Part shown: one piece after another, positions 10,627 to 20,701 of the stretch
Numbering within the stretch: the stretch's first letter is position 1
How the letters are laid out: each line of letters starts with the position of its first letter
DNA from: Akkermansia muciniphila
Lineage (GTDB): Bacteria; Verrucomicrobiota; Verrucomicrobiia; Verrucomicrobiales; Akkermansiaceae
Direction of reading: 5' to 3'
DNA length: 64,000 bases
Assembly (NCBI GenBank): GCA_947624785.1
Contig: CANQLV010000003.1
Coordinates: 62,001-126,000 of the forward strand
Translations under genes and position numbers: made by a program
Notes under the pieces: generated by a model
What the model was told of the DNA's origin: nothing
What the model saw: only the letters and a program-made list of their open reading frames with translations
Databases searched by the model: none

Positions 10627-13600
10627 TTACTTCTGGCCCTTGGCGGCGCGTATGGCGGCCTCATAGGCGGCGATGTCCGCCCGTTCCTGGCTGACGGCGG
10701 GATCGGAACCGAACTTGGCCGTCTTATCCTTCACCTCGTTGACCAGGGCACTGTCTTCCGCCGTCATCTTCTTGCGGTTGGCGGGAGTATCCAGCAGTTG
10801 CACATACTGGCTGCCGGCCTTCCAGGCGATATACCTGTCGGACGGCTGCTTGCCTGCGCCCTGGGACATCGTGTTCCTCTTCCACAGCGTATCCATCTGT
10901 GCCAGCACGGCGGGAGCGGACCACTTCACGAGGCCCTTGTACGTGCCCGTGATGTTCATGAAGTTGATCAGGGCCTTGTCCAGCTCGTTCTGCTTCAGGT
11001 AGGCTTCACCTTGCAGGTAGAGGACTTCCGGCAGATTCTTCTTGTAGGACTTGTTCTCGCGGTACTTGTCGGCGGCGGCAATGACAGCCGGCCAGTCCTG
11101 GCGGGCGGAGGTGAACTTGACCAGGTTGTACTGGGCGTCTTCCATGGCCTTGCGGTCCGGGTTGGCGCTGGATTCCTCCTTGCTGAGTTCATCCTTCATC
11201 ATCTTGATGGCGGCTTCCACCTTGGCGTTATCCTTGCTGCGGCCCAGAGCAACGGCTTTCCCGAAGACCGCATTCTTACGGTACTTGGACATGCCGTTGA
11301 TGCGGGCCTTCTTGCGCACCGGATCAGGTTCCGACGGGTCCAGGATTTCATCAAAGTAGGCGATGCTTTCTTCCGGCTGGGACGTATTGGCCAGGTGCAT
11401 GCCCAGCTTCACGAGCGTGTACGGAGGCAGGTCGGAAGGCTTGAAGTCCCGCTTCAGCTCCACGAAGAGCTGCTTGACCAGACCTTCCAGAGCGGCCTTC
11501 TCGGCACGCTGTTCGTCCGTTTCCGTGGGAGCCTTTTCATACCGTTCCTGCGTCTGGGCAATGACGGCCATGCGGAGCATGGCGCTCAGCGTCTTGTCCT
11601 TGTCATTGTCCACGCCGGGGAACCGGTAGAAGTGGTTGCGCATGGCGTTGGCGTCCAGATTGCGGCCCAGCGCCTGATTGCCGGCCATATACGTCTTGGT
11701 GTAGGAGTTCACGGCTTCCTCCAGAAGAACGGTCATCTTGGGATCGTCCTTCTTGCCTTCCCTCACAATGACTTCCTGCATCTTGACGGACGCGGGGTCA
11801 AACATCTCCTTGTCTTCCTTGAAGAAGTCCATGGCGGCGGCAGCCAGCTGGAGGCTGTAGCGGCTTCCGGGCTGGTCGCTGTTCTTCCAGTACTCGTCAT
11901 ACCACTTCTTGACTTCGTCCCGGCGCGCCGTCCTGGCCGCTTCCACGGCCTCCTTCGGTTCTACGGGAAGAGGTTTCTTGGTGGCATTGATGAGCAGGTT
12001 GTACACGGCTTCCGCGGCAGGGCGCTTGTCGCCCAGCTTCTTGGCGGATTCCAGAGCGGCCAGGAAATAGCCTTCCGCTTCCTGTTCATGCTCCTTGCTG
12101 CCGGCATACAGGTTCGCCAGCAGGTTGTTGGCATACGGGAACAGGCGGTGCTCCTTGAAGTTGTCCACGATTTCCTTCGCATCCTTCGTGGCAAGCTCCT
12201 CGTCTCCGGGGTTCTTGCGGTTCAAGTAGTTGAAGGAACGGTCATAAAGTACGGCGGCCATGTTGGCGTCATTCTTGTCCGGGAAACGGGCGATGTAATT
12301 GGTGAAGGCCTGGATGGCTTCATCCGTGTTGCCCAGGTTCGTGTAGGTTTCACCCAGCAGGTACATGGCCGTTTTCAGGTAGGTGCTGTCACGGTATTCC
12401 TTCACGAAGCGTTCCAGCACCGGAACCGCTTCCTTGTAGCGGGCGGCGTCGGCAGCCCCCAGGTTGAACAGGGAGGCGCCTTTGCAGTACAGGGCCAGTT
12501 CATAGAACTTGTGGGTGGGGTCGTCCTTGTGCAGCTCCATGACCTTGTCCGCCTGCTGGACGCAGAGATCGAATTTCTTGTCCTTCAGCAGTCCTTCCAG
12601 GGACAGGGTGTTCAGCATGGGAGCATACTTGGAATTCGGGAATTCCTTCAGGTGCTGCGCCACAAGCTCGCCGCCCTTGTCCGCTTCTCCCAACTGCCAG
12701 GTGGTCATGGCCAGGTAATAGAGGTTGTCCTCCCTGCCCGGGGCGTCCGGATAGGATTCATTGATAAGCTGGTAAGCGGCGCGGGCGACCCTTTGGGAAC
12801 CATGCACCAGGGCCTGGTTGCCCATGAAGCTGAACGTGAAGGCGTCCATGACCTTCCCTTCCTCCTTCATCTTGTTGAACTGGTCAATCAGGGCAGTCAC
12901 CTTCGTCCTGTCCAGCGTATGGGAGAGGTCCGTCACGCCGGGCACGGCGCCGTTGGCGCGTCCCAGGCGGTCCAGAGAGTGGTTGGCGTCCGCCAGCACT
13001 CCGGCCTGGTCGGGCAGGAGGCCCATCAGCACCATCGCCAGGGAGGCGTAGTCTTCAGATTCCTTCTGCTTCCCTTCCTGGAGAAGGGCGCGGGATTTTT
13101 CCAGCACTTCCGCAATGTAGCTCACCAGCCGGGGAGCGTACAGCGCCACGCGGGTGGGGCTGATATTCATCACGGAAGGATGGGCTTCCACAAATTTCAC
13201 CGTTTCCTGGCATTTGCCGGTCTTGATGGCGGCATCCACCATCGCCAGGAAGCCATTGGTGATAACGGCATCCGTAATGCGGCGCCCCTTGTAGCGGGAG
13301 GTGACGCAGGAAGTAAGGTTTTCCAGCCCTTTTTCAAAGGAGGGCGGATTCATCTTGAAATAGCACTGGGCCAGCAGTCCCTGCACTTCGCCGGCATTGA
13401 CATTCCGGGCCACAGGGTCGCTGCGGTATTCCTTCAGGAATTTCTCCAGCAGCTCCGCGCCCTTGGCAAAATCCCCAAGGCGGCAATAGTTTTCCCCCTC
13501 CCGGAACAAGGCCATTTTCACGAGCTGGTTCTTGGCGCTCGGGAACTTGGTGTAACACGCCTTGAACGCTTCCACCGCTTCATTGTATTTCTTTAACTGG

Positions 13601-13860
13601 GCCAGGCAGACGCCCTTCTGGTAGTAGAACCAGCCGAAGCCGTCATCCAGCCCCAGCGTCTTGATACGGGGTTCATAAACGCGGATGCAGCGGTCCACGG
13701 CATCCAGGGCTTCCTGCCACTTGCCTTCCTTCATGGCGGTCAGGGCCGTGCGCTGGTAATCGCGCGGGCCATGCTGGGCACTGGACGGCAGCGCCGCCCC
13801 AATGCTCACCATGGAAACCAGGCCTGCAGCCAGTGCAGTAGTATAGTTTGATTTGATCAT
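10627..13860 (-). CDS. Large secreted tetratricopeptide repeat protein
   Basis: Likely start MIKSNYTTALAAGLVSMVSIGAALPSSAQ at 13860; many TPR-like units such as YLLGETYTNLGNTDEAIQAFTNYIARFPD. Confidence 0.88.
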   Translation of the reverse strand: MIKSNYTTALAAGLVSMVSIGAALPSSAQHGPRDYQRTALTAMKEGKWQEALDAVDRCIRVYEPRIKTLGLDDGFGWFYYQKGVCLAQLKKYNEAVEAFKACYTKFPSAKNQLVKMALFREGENYCRLGDFAKGAELLEKFLKEYRSDPVARNVNAGEVQGLLAQCYFKMNPPSFEKGLENLTSCVTSRYKGRRITDAVITNGFLAMVDAAIKTGKCQETVKFVEAHPSVMNISPTRVALYAPRLVSYIAEVLEKSRALLQEGKQKESEDYASLAMVLMGLLPDQAGVLADANHSLDRLGRANGAVPGVTDLSHTLDRTKVTALIDQFNKMKEEGKVMDAFTFSFMGNQALVHGSQRVARAAYQLINESYPDAPGREDNLYYLAMTTWQLGEADKGGELVAQHLKEFPNSKYAPMLNTLSLEGLLKDKKFDLCVQQADKVMELHKDDPTHKFYELALYCKGASLFNLGAADAARYKEAVPVLERFVKEYRDSTYLKTAMYLLGETYTNLGNTDEAIQAFTNYIARFPDKNDANMAAVLYDRSFNYLNRKNPGDEELATKDAKEIVDNFKEHRLFPYANNLLANLYAGSKEHEQEAEGYFLAALESAKKLGDKRPAAEAVYNLLINATKKPLPVEPKEAVEAARTARRDEVKKWYDEYWKNSDQPGSRYSLQLAAAAMDFFKEDKEMFDPASVKMQEVIVREGKKDDPKMTVLLEEAVNSYTKTYMAGNQALGRNLDANAMRNHFYRFPGVDNDKDKTLSAMLRMAVIAQTQERYEKAPTETDEQRAEKAALEGLVKQLFVELKRDFKPSDLPPYTLVKLGMHLANTSQPEESIAYFDEILDPSEPDPVRKKARINGMSKYRKNAVFGKAVALGRSKDNAKVEAAIKMMKDELSKEESSANPDRKAMEDAQYNLVKFTSARQDWPAVIAAADKYRENKSYKKNLPEVLYLQGEAYLKQNELDKALINFMNITGTYKGLVKWSAPAVLAQMDTLWKRNTMSQGAGKQPSDRYIAWKAGSQYVQLLDTPANRKKMTAEDSALVNEVKDKTAKFGSDPAVSQERADIAAYEAAIRAAKGQK

Positions 13861-15216
13861 GTGTTTAAAATTCGTTGAAACAGAAGAGATAATAGAATAG
13901 GTACAATATCTGCGCAAATGCACGGAATGCACCTATCTGTAATGGATTGCGTCATTCTAACAGGATGCTGCAAACTCTAAAGCAGAAAGTTTTACCTTTT
14001 TAGTCATCCGCGCAAGAAAGTTCTTCCCGTCCACGTTTCTTCAATGTTGGATTAGGCCGATGCCGGACGGCCCGGAGAAACGCCTTCTTTTTTCCGGCGA
14101 AAAAAGGCTTTTCTTACGATTCCGGACCATGCCGTTTTTCCATTAAAGGCACGCACATCTCCGAGGGACCGAAAGGAGTCCCTCCATGGAAGGAACAGCA
14201 CGCGGCTCACGGCTCCATACTCCTGAAAGCTTTCTCAAGTATGAACGCAATTCCTGCCTTCGTCAAGACGTCAACGACGTGCACAACGCCCGGTGAGGGA
14301 CGCTCTGGCGCATCGGAAACCGGACAGGGGCCCGGATTCCCTTGGCATCTCCACTCCCTTCCCGGTTTCCAGCCATTCGACAAGCGCCCTCAGACGGCCA
14401 TTCTTCGCCCCAGGGAAGCCCCATCCCTATTCTCCTATCCAGAAGAATCCAGAAGAAAGATCATGAAAGCAGGTGGGATTATTAAAGCCGCTTCATTCTA
14501 CGGACCTGCAGAAAGAGAGCCGTCTTCCGCGGTGGAAGGCAAGAAAAAACAGCCTTCTGCATGCCGCATTCAGCAGCCGCCAGCACTACTTCCCGGTAGC
14601 CCAAAAAAGGCTTTCCGGTCACTGCGCAGGCAGAGGAAAATCAGGACCACTTTTTGCCTTCACCTGCCCCGCCTGCCTGCCGATATATTCCTTCAATCCG
14701 TCCCGGAGATGGAGCGGCTCACGGGAGCCGGGCACCCAGTGCCCCTCCCCTCAATCAATGCCTGCCGGGGCCGCTCCTTCTCCTTGCCATATACATTGAT
14801 CATAATGCCGGCGGAGGCTGGCGGGATTTCCCGGGAAGTTTCATTCACAGACAATTCATCATGTCCGGTCGTCTGCTGTCCTTCGCTTTTTCCATTCCGG
14901 AAGCCGGACTGCATCCAGAGGCAACCGGTTCCTGCGGCTCTTTGAACGGCAAAGACGGTCCGATGTTTGGCCATGAAACGAGAAGCACTCCCAGCAGAAC
15001 TGAATTACTTAACCGCAACTTCTGTTCCTGTTAAACGAAAATGGCGTGATACGGCTCCGGATTTTTTTCTGAGTACAGCTTCCGCCCGCCGCGCATGGCC
15101 ATCCCCAGCAAATCCCTGGAAATCTTAAAGCATAAAATCGCAGGATCTCCGGTCACGGGCACGGAAAAGACCAGCCATCCATATGCAGGTCACTTCTTCT
15201 CCATGCAGCAACAAAA

Positions 15217-15248
15217 AGCTTCCGGCGCCCAACAGGAGGCCGGAAGCT
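15217..15248 (-). terminator. Rho-independent terminator downstream of the exbD pair
   Basis: AGCTTCCGGC...GCCGGAAGCT 10-bp stem followed on the minus strand by TTTTGTTG. Confidence 0.8.
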
Positions 15249-15279
15249 GAAAATCAATAACCGGTCGGCGATAAATTGT

Positions 15280-15738
15280 TTAGTCGTCCTTAAGGTCGGT
15301 CAGGGCCACCGTGGTAATTCCTGCTTCCGTCAAAGCGTTCATCACGTCAATGACGCGCTGGTGGGGAACGTCGCCCTCCACCCATAACTGCACTACCGGC
15401 TTGGTGCCCACGGCGCTGGCTTCCTGCTTTTTAGCTTCCAGCTGCTGCACGAGCGTCGACAGATTATGGTTGTTCATGTCATTGTCAATCATCAGGCTGT
15501 TGTCCTTGCCCCAGTAAATGGTGCCGTCCTTGATGATGCGGATCAGCGCCGGTTCAATCTGGGAGGCGGTATCGCTCACGGATTGCCCCGGCATGGACAT
15601 GTCCAGCTTGCGTTCCTGAATCAGGGAAGTCGCTACAAGGAAGTAAATCAACAGAAGGAAGCACACGTCGATGAGGGAGGAAATATCCAGCTTGGGATCT
15701 TCATCCTCAACCATCTCCAATTTTTTATGTCTTGCCAT
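15280..15738 (-). CDS. exbD: ExbD/TolR family biopolymer transport protein (copy 2)
   Basis: 152 aa; DPKLDISSLIDVCFLLLIYFLVATSLIQERKLDMSMPG; typical single-TM ExbD with periplasmic domain. Confidence 0.92.
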   Translation of the reverse strand: MARHKKLEMVEDEDPKLDISSLIDVCFLLLIYFLVATSLIQERKLDMSMPGQSVSDTASQIEPALIRIIKDGTIYWGKDNSLMIDNDMNNHNLSTLVQQLEAKKQEASAVGTKPVVQLWVEGDVPHQRVIDVMNALTEAGITTVALTDLKDD

Positions 15739-15750
15739 AGCGCGTAATGT

Positions 15751-16257
15751 TTATTCAGCCTTGTTTGCAGCAGAGGAATTTTTGGCAGGCAGTACGGCAA
15801 AGATCACCTTGACCACGCCACATTCCGCAGCCACTCGAATCACTTCCCGGGAGCCTTTGAACAGGGCCTTCTGGTCGCCGCGCAGATACAGGCGGGTTTC
15901 AAAGTCCTGCTTGTCCTTGAAGCGTTCCGCAAGGTTTTTGATATATTCCTTCAGTTCGTCCGGAGAGTTGAGCGGCGCACTGACATCGGAAGCCCAGCGA
16001 ACGTTGGGGTCCATGCCGGCGGGACGCTTTCCCTCCCCTTCACCGTACACATTCACCACGATGCAGCCGTTGGCGGATTTCACTTCACCGGAGCTGCTGG
16101 CCGTGGGCATTTGAATGTTCTTATCCTTTTTAACGGTAATGGCCGTAGCGTTCACCACGAAGAAGATCAACAGGAGGAAAACCATGTCGATCATGGGGGA
16201 CATATCCATTTCCCCGCTCTCTTCGTCGGCCGCTACATTGGCTTTTTTCTTACCCAT
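15751..16257 (-). CDS. exbD: ExbD/TolR family biopolymer transport protein (copy 1)
   Basis: 168 aa; GEMDMSPMIDMVFLLLIFFVVNATAITVKKDKNIQMP. Confidence 0.92.
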   Translation of the reverse strand: MGKKKANVAADEESGEMDMSPMIDMVFLLLIFFVVNATAITVKKDKNIQMPTASSSGEVKSANGCIVVNVYGEGEGKRPAGMDPNVRWASDVSAPLNSPDELKEYIKNLAERFKDKQDFETRLYLRGDQKALFKGSREVIRVAAECGVVKVIFAVLPAKNSSAANKAE

Positions 16258-16335
16258 AAGCTACATTTGGTTGAGATTCTCCGGCCCGGCTCCGCCTGGG
16301 CGGAAACTTCCGGACCGGACCGTCTTTCCCGGCGA

Positions 16336-17127
16336 TCAGGCCAGGCCTTCGGGGATGCGGGCAAGCTGGGCTTCGGCGTTCACCACGTTGATGGAGGTGT
16401 TCACCATTTCCTGCACGGTGCCTACGCATTCGGCAATATGGGCGTTGGCAATGCCCTTCTGGAAGAAGAAGAACGGCGTGGCGATAATGGCGTTGATCAA
16501 GCCCCAGAAGGTCGTCAGAAGAGCCACGGAGATGTCACCGGCAAGCTGGGTGGGGTCTGCCTGTCCGGCGCTTGACAGCGTGCCGAACGCGCCCACCATC
16601 CCCTGCACCGTACCGAAGAGGCCGAGCATGGGGGAAATCTGCGCGCAAAGGGCCAGCATGTTGATCCATTTGAATACGGAACGGCTTTCATTGGCCGTAA
16701 AGTCGGCTACGGCGTCTTCAATGGCGTCCTTGCCGAGGTCTTCCGGACGGGTGGCGTCCACGTTCGGCAGGGCATACGCAACCAGGCGGCCCAGATAGGT
16801 GGGGCTGCCGGCGGCCACTTCAATGGCGGAGCGGATGCGGCATTCGGCCATCAGCTGCAGCAGGGTGACCTTGAGGTCTTCCGGACAGAATTTTTCCTTT
16901 TTCAGAGCCACCATGTTGTAGATTACCAGGAAAACGATGAAGGCTTCCACCAGCATGATCGGGATCATGGTCCAACCACCGGCGATGATCCATTTGTCAA
17001 GCATGGTCTGTTCCTGCGGAACAGCGGCTTCGGCAGCTTCCTGGGCAAAGGCGGATGTAGAAAACGCGGCCATCAGGACGGAAGCAAACGCGGCGAAACG
17101 GAAACCCAGTCTAAAAAGGTTCTTCAT
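16336..17127 (-). CDS. exbB: MotA/TolQ/ExbB proton channel family protein
   Basis: 263 aa; signal peptide, then WTMIPIMLVEAFIVFLVIYNMVALKKEKF and NMLALCAQISPMLGLFGTVQGMVGAFGTLSSAGQADPTQLAGDISVALLTTFWGLINAIIATPFFFFQ. Confidence 0.95.
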   Translation of the reverse strand: MKNLFRLGFRFAAFASVLMAAFSTSAFAQEAAEAAVPQEQTMLDKWIIAGGWTMIPIMLVEAFIVFLVIYNMVALKKEKFCPEDLKVTLLQLMAECRIRSAIEVAAGSPTYLGRLVAYALPNVDATRPEDLGKDAIEDAVADFTANESRSVFKWINMLALCAQISPMLGLFGTVQGMVGAFGTLSSAGQADPTQLAGDISVALLTTFWGLINAIIATPFFFFQKGIANAHIAECVGTVQEMVNTSINVVNAEAQLARIPEGLA

Positions 17128-17220
17128 AATTTAAGTTATATGGTTGTTCGAAAAGATACTGGTGTATTAAAGCATGCAAATTCAGACTTGCAAGCATTCA
17201 TTTCGGGCCCTGGCAAAAAT

Positions 17221-17859
17221 TCAGACACCCGCGGAACCGTCTTCCCGGGCCAGCCGGCTGCAGATCGGGCAGCGCCCTCCGCAACCCCGCGCAGGGCAGT
17301 ATTCACGCCCGTACAGGACGATGCGCAGATGAAGATCCCCCCATGAATTTTCAGGGAAAAGGCTTTTCAAGTCACGTTCCACGGCTTCCACCGTTTTCCC
17401 CTTGCTCAGCCCCCACAGCCGGGAAAGGCGGAAAATGTGCGTATCCACCGGAAAGGCGGGAACGCCGAAGGCCTGGGTCATGACGACGGAGGCCGTTTTA
17501 TGCCCCACCCCCGGAAGGGATTCCAGGGCCGCAAAGTCGCAGGGAACCTGCCCCTGGTATTTTTCCACCAGGATGCGGCTGAGGTTCACGATAGCGGACG
17601 CCTTCCTTTCCGAGAGGCCGCAGGGCCGCACGATTTCCCGGACCGCTCCCACCTCCTGCCGGGCCATTTCCTCCGGGGTGGAAGCCAGGGCGAACAGGGC
17701 CGGGGTCACCAGGTTTACGCGCTTGTCCGTGCACTGGGCGGACAGAAGAACCGCCACCAGCAGGGTGTAGGCGTCACGGTGCGCCAGGGGAATGGGAGGG
17801 TTCCCATACAGGGACATGAGTTCCTCCCGGACAATGGAAGCCCTTTTTTTCGTATCCAT
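17221..17859 (-). CDS. nth: Endonuclease III
   Basis: 212 aa; LLVAVLLSAQCTDKRVNLVTPALF, LESLPGVGHKTASVVMTQAFGVPAFPVDTHIFRLSRLWGLS, C-terminal Fe-S cysteines CPARGCGGRCPIC. Confidence 0.95.
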   Translation of the reverse strand: MDTKKRASIVREELMSLYGNPPIPLAHRDAYTLLVAVLLSAQCTDKRVNLVTPALFALASTPEEMARQEVGAVREIVRPCGLSERKASAIVNLSRILVEKYQGQVPCDFAALESLPGVGHKTASVVMTQAFGVPAFPVDTHIFRLSRLWGLSKGKTVEAVERDLKSLFPENSWGDLHLRIVLYGREYCPARGCGGRCPICSRLAREDGSAGV

Positions 17860-17902
17860 GCCGCCAGATTACCATCCCGCACGCACGGCGGAAAATAAAA
17901 AA

Positions 17903-17929
17903 GCGCCGCCATGTAATGAATGGCGGCGC
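17903..17929 (-). terminator. Rho-independent terminator downstream of the 3D-domain lipoprotein gene
   Basis: GCGCCGCCAT-(7)-ATGGCGGCGC perfect 10-bp stem; T-run TTTTTTATTTT on the minus strand. Confidence 0.88.
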
Positions 17930-17955
17930 CCGGGTTGAAGGGTTCGGGAATCCGG

Positions 17956-18627
17956 TCAGTCAGCCTTGGCGTAAAGCCCCTTGGACACGCGGTGCTGCAG
18001 GGCCGCATACATGGCGCGGCAGTGCCTGTAGCCGCGGCGGCTGCCGAGCACTTCCAGACTATTGGCGGGGTCTCCCCAGCGGACGATGGTCAGTTCCACA
18101 TAGCGGCGGCCCCATTCCTTCATCAGCTTTTTGTTGGGCTGGTAAATATCAATGGTTCCGGTACCGACCAGGGCGCTTCCGTAATCGTCAACGACGTAGA
18201 GATAGGGCTGCCCCTTGATGCGGAAGGTTGTTCCCAGAGGGTAAACGGACCAGTCCGCAGCGGCGCTGCGCACGGAAGAAGTGTATTTCAGCGTCGTGCC
18301 AACGGCATTCCGGGGCCCGTAGGCCAGATGGTCGCGTTCGGAATGGGTGTAAGCCGTGGTGCGTACTACACGGGTGCGCTGGGCGGGATGGTAAAACGGC
18401 ATCTTGTGTTTGTCGCGCCCCAGTTTGGGGAGCTTGGAAGAAGGCACTGCCGAACGGCTCGGCGCCAGGGGCTGAACAAATCCCTGGGCATTTTCACCTA
18501 CACGGGCCAAAACAAGGGCGTCACTACTGGATTTCCCCATGCCGGTTACAGCGCCGTTTGTCGAGCAGCTGCTGACAAACATGGCCGCGACGGCACAAGA
18601 CAGGGTGGCAATTATTCTTAAATTCAT
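17956..18627 (-). CDS. 3D-domain / RlpA-like double-psi beta-barrel lipoprotein
   Basis: 223 aa; lipobox-type leader MNLRIIATLSCAVAAMFVSSCS; YPLGTTFRIKGQPYLYVVDDYGSALVGTGTIDIYQ typical of 3D domains. Confidence 0.8.
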   Translation of the reverse strand: MNLRIIATLSCAVAAMFVSSCSTNGAVTGMGKSSSDALVLARVGENAQGFVQPLAPSRSAVPSSKLPKLGRDKHKMPFYHPAQRTRVVRTTAYTHSERDHLAYGPRNAVGTTLKYTSSVRSAAADWSVYPLGTTFRIKGQPYLYVVDDYGSALVGTGTIDIYQPNKKLMKEWGRRYVELTIVRWGDPANSLEVLGSRRGYRHCRAMYAALQHRVSKGLYAKAD

Positions 18628-19729
18628 GCGGTATGAGGTTAGGCGCCATACACATGGCAGTCACTCCGGCAGAACCTTCAGGCCATGTGCGGAAGCCGAA
18701 AAATCGGCAACGGCGGCTCTTGGGTACGAAATAATTTCTGCCTTGGCAATCCTTTTTTTTCACCGCCCCCCTTCCAAACAAGGAAAATCTATTAATATAA
18801 AACGCTAAAAATAAGCAATATATAAAACATGCCGCATTTTTGTCATATCATGACAAATAATATACTTCACGAAACATGTTTTTCTATCACATCACGACAC
18901 ACTTTTTTATTTTTAATACATCTTGCTTACTATAAACATGATACAAATGTAAATCGACCTCAATCCTTCAAAAGATTCCCTAAAAAAGTTCAATGGGGCA
19001 CATTCAGGAAGGCCGTCATGGATAGAAAAATCGCGTCTCCCCTTGAACGAATTTCCCTTTGCTGTTCAGGCTTCCACGTGAATTTTCCCATTCCCGTTTC
19101 CTTATTTGCGTCCTTCCTGTTTTCCAATACGCCGCAATGCAGGGTTCGGGAAGAGGTTGGGAAGAACGTTTCCCGGCAACAAGGATTCTGGACACATGAT
19201 TTCTACCGGGGCATGCTCCGGCCATGGAAAAGCTATAGAAAAAAAGGCAGCCACGCCTGGTTGAAAAATCATCCCGTAACGCGTCTTGCAGCAGTTTTTC
19301 AAATTCTGGAGAAACCTCCATGCCAAGAAAAAGAAAGATGCGGGGAACGGCCCGCTCTGCGCTGAAAAGGAATCCTTCCGGTTTCTCCTGTAATTTTTCC
19401 GGAGCGGGAACCGGAAAAGCCCGGTTGGACGGAAAACGAAGCTTAAAGCCTGACGGGAAAGGGAAATCCGGAAGGCAAATGAATCAACTCCCCGCTTCCG
19501 GCAAAACGGCCCCGGAACAAGCATGCCTTTTTGCAGTCGGACGTTGCCCCGTTGAACGGCATCCATGGACAAGAGAGGGAAAATTTTATGGCAGCCCTTC
19601 CTTTTTTCTCTTTCCCCCTCCTTCCTGCGACGCTCTTCAGATGACGCCAAGCCTCCTGCCCCCGGGACCGGGCGCACACCCAATGGGCTGTTGCATCCCT
19701 CCGGAAATAGATTACACTCCGGAACGAAC

Positions 19730-20698
19730 ATGTCTGCCGGCCTGCCCCAACACCTCACGCTGGACTACCTGCGCGCCCTGTTATCCCGGGGCGTGGAGAA
19801 GGCTGCCGTCACGGAGGAGGCCAGAACGGTCTTGAGGAAATGGGTCATGGACGCACGGCGGATCGCCAGGGGGGCCCCCCCCTCTCCCGTTTCCGCCCCC
19901 CCTGTTTCCGGAGAAACGCAGCCGCCGGAAATTCCGGGCCAGCCGCCGGACTCCGTGGATGAAGTTTCCTTCGGCAACGAACTCCGGGACATCCTCAACG
20001 GAGTACAGCCGGGTGGAACGGAGGAGGAAGCCGCGCTGCCACGTCATATTTCCTTTGCCCTGGAAGGTGAAACGGAGGAAGAGAAATTGTCCTCCCTCCG
20101 GGAACTGGTCGTCAACTGGCCGCCGCTCCGGAGTATGGAGTCCCTGCGGGACACGCCCGTCTTTTCCTCCGGCAGTCCCAGGGCGGACATCATGATGGTG
20201 ACGGACGCTCCCGGCCTGTATGAAGAAAAGCAGGGCATCCCTCTGGCCGGCCCCTCCGGGCAGAAGCTGGACGCCATGCTGAAAGCCATGGGGCTTTCCC
20301 GTACGGACATTTACCTGACCCATCTGGTCAAGTACCGCCCCGCCCTCCCCCGGCAGCTTACCAACAACCGGCCGCCCACGGACCGGGAGATAGAGGTATC
20401 CCTCCCCATTCTCCGGGAGGAAATCATGCTGGTGCGCCCGAAAGTGGTGGTAGCCCTGGGCGCCATCGCGGCCAGGGGCATCCTCCAATCCGGAGAGACG
20501 CCGCTTTCCGCCCTGAGGGGGACGTTCCACACGGCTTTCGACACGCCTGTGCGCGTTACTTACAATCCCAGCTACCTCCTCCGCACGGAGGATATTTCAG
20601 AAAAACGAAAGGTTTGGGAGGACATGCTGTGCGTCATGGAACAGGCCGGCCTCCCCATTTCCGAAAAGCAACGTTCCTATTTCCTGCCCAAAAAGTAA
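19730..20698 (+). CDS. Uracil-DNA glycosylase superfamily protein (family-4-like), cluster cysteines absent
   Basis: ADIMMVTDAPGLYEEKQGIPLAGPSGQKLDAMLKAMGLSRTDIYLTHLVKYRPALPRQLTNNRPPTDREIEVSLPILREEIMLVRPKVVVALGAIAARGIL aligns by eye to the type 4 UDG pattern. Confidence 0.85.
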   Translation: MSAGLPQHLTLDYLRALLSRGVEKAAVTEEARTVLRKWVMDARRIARGAPPSPVSAPPVSGETQPPEIPGQPPDSVDEVSFGNELRDILNGVQPGGTEEEAALPRHISFALEGETEEEKLSSLRELVVNWPPLRSMESLRDTPVFSSGSPRADIMMVTDAPGLYEEKQGIPLAGPSGQKLDAMLKAMGLSRTDIYLTHLVKYRPALPRQLTNNRPPTDREIEVSLPILREEIMLVRPKVVVALGAIAARGILQSGETPLSALRGTFHTAFDTPVRVTYNPSYLLRTEDISEKRKVWEDMLCVMEQAGLPISEKQRSYFLPKK

Positions 20699-20701
20699 CA
20701 T

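Noticed and set aside
10609-13596. 995-aa plus-strand ORF opposite the TPR gene
   Set aside because: Antisense shadow of a clear TPR protein with signal peptide and operon context; composition not protein-like.
14241-14945. 234-aa ORF in the spacer upstream of the TPR gene
   Set aside because: No signal, domain or family; Pro/Ser/Arg/Cys-rich composition suggests chance ORF.
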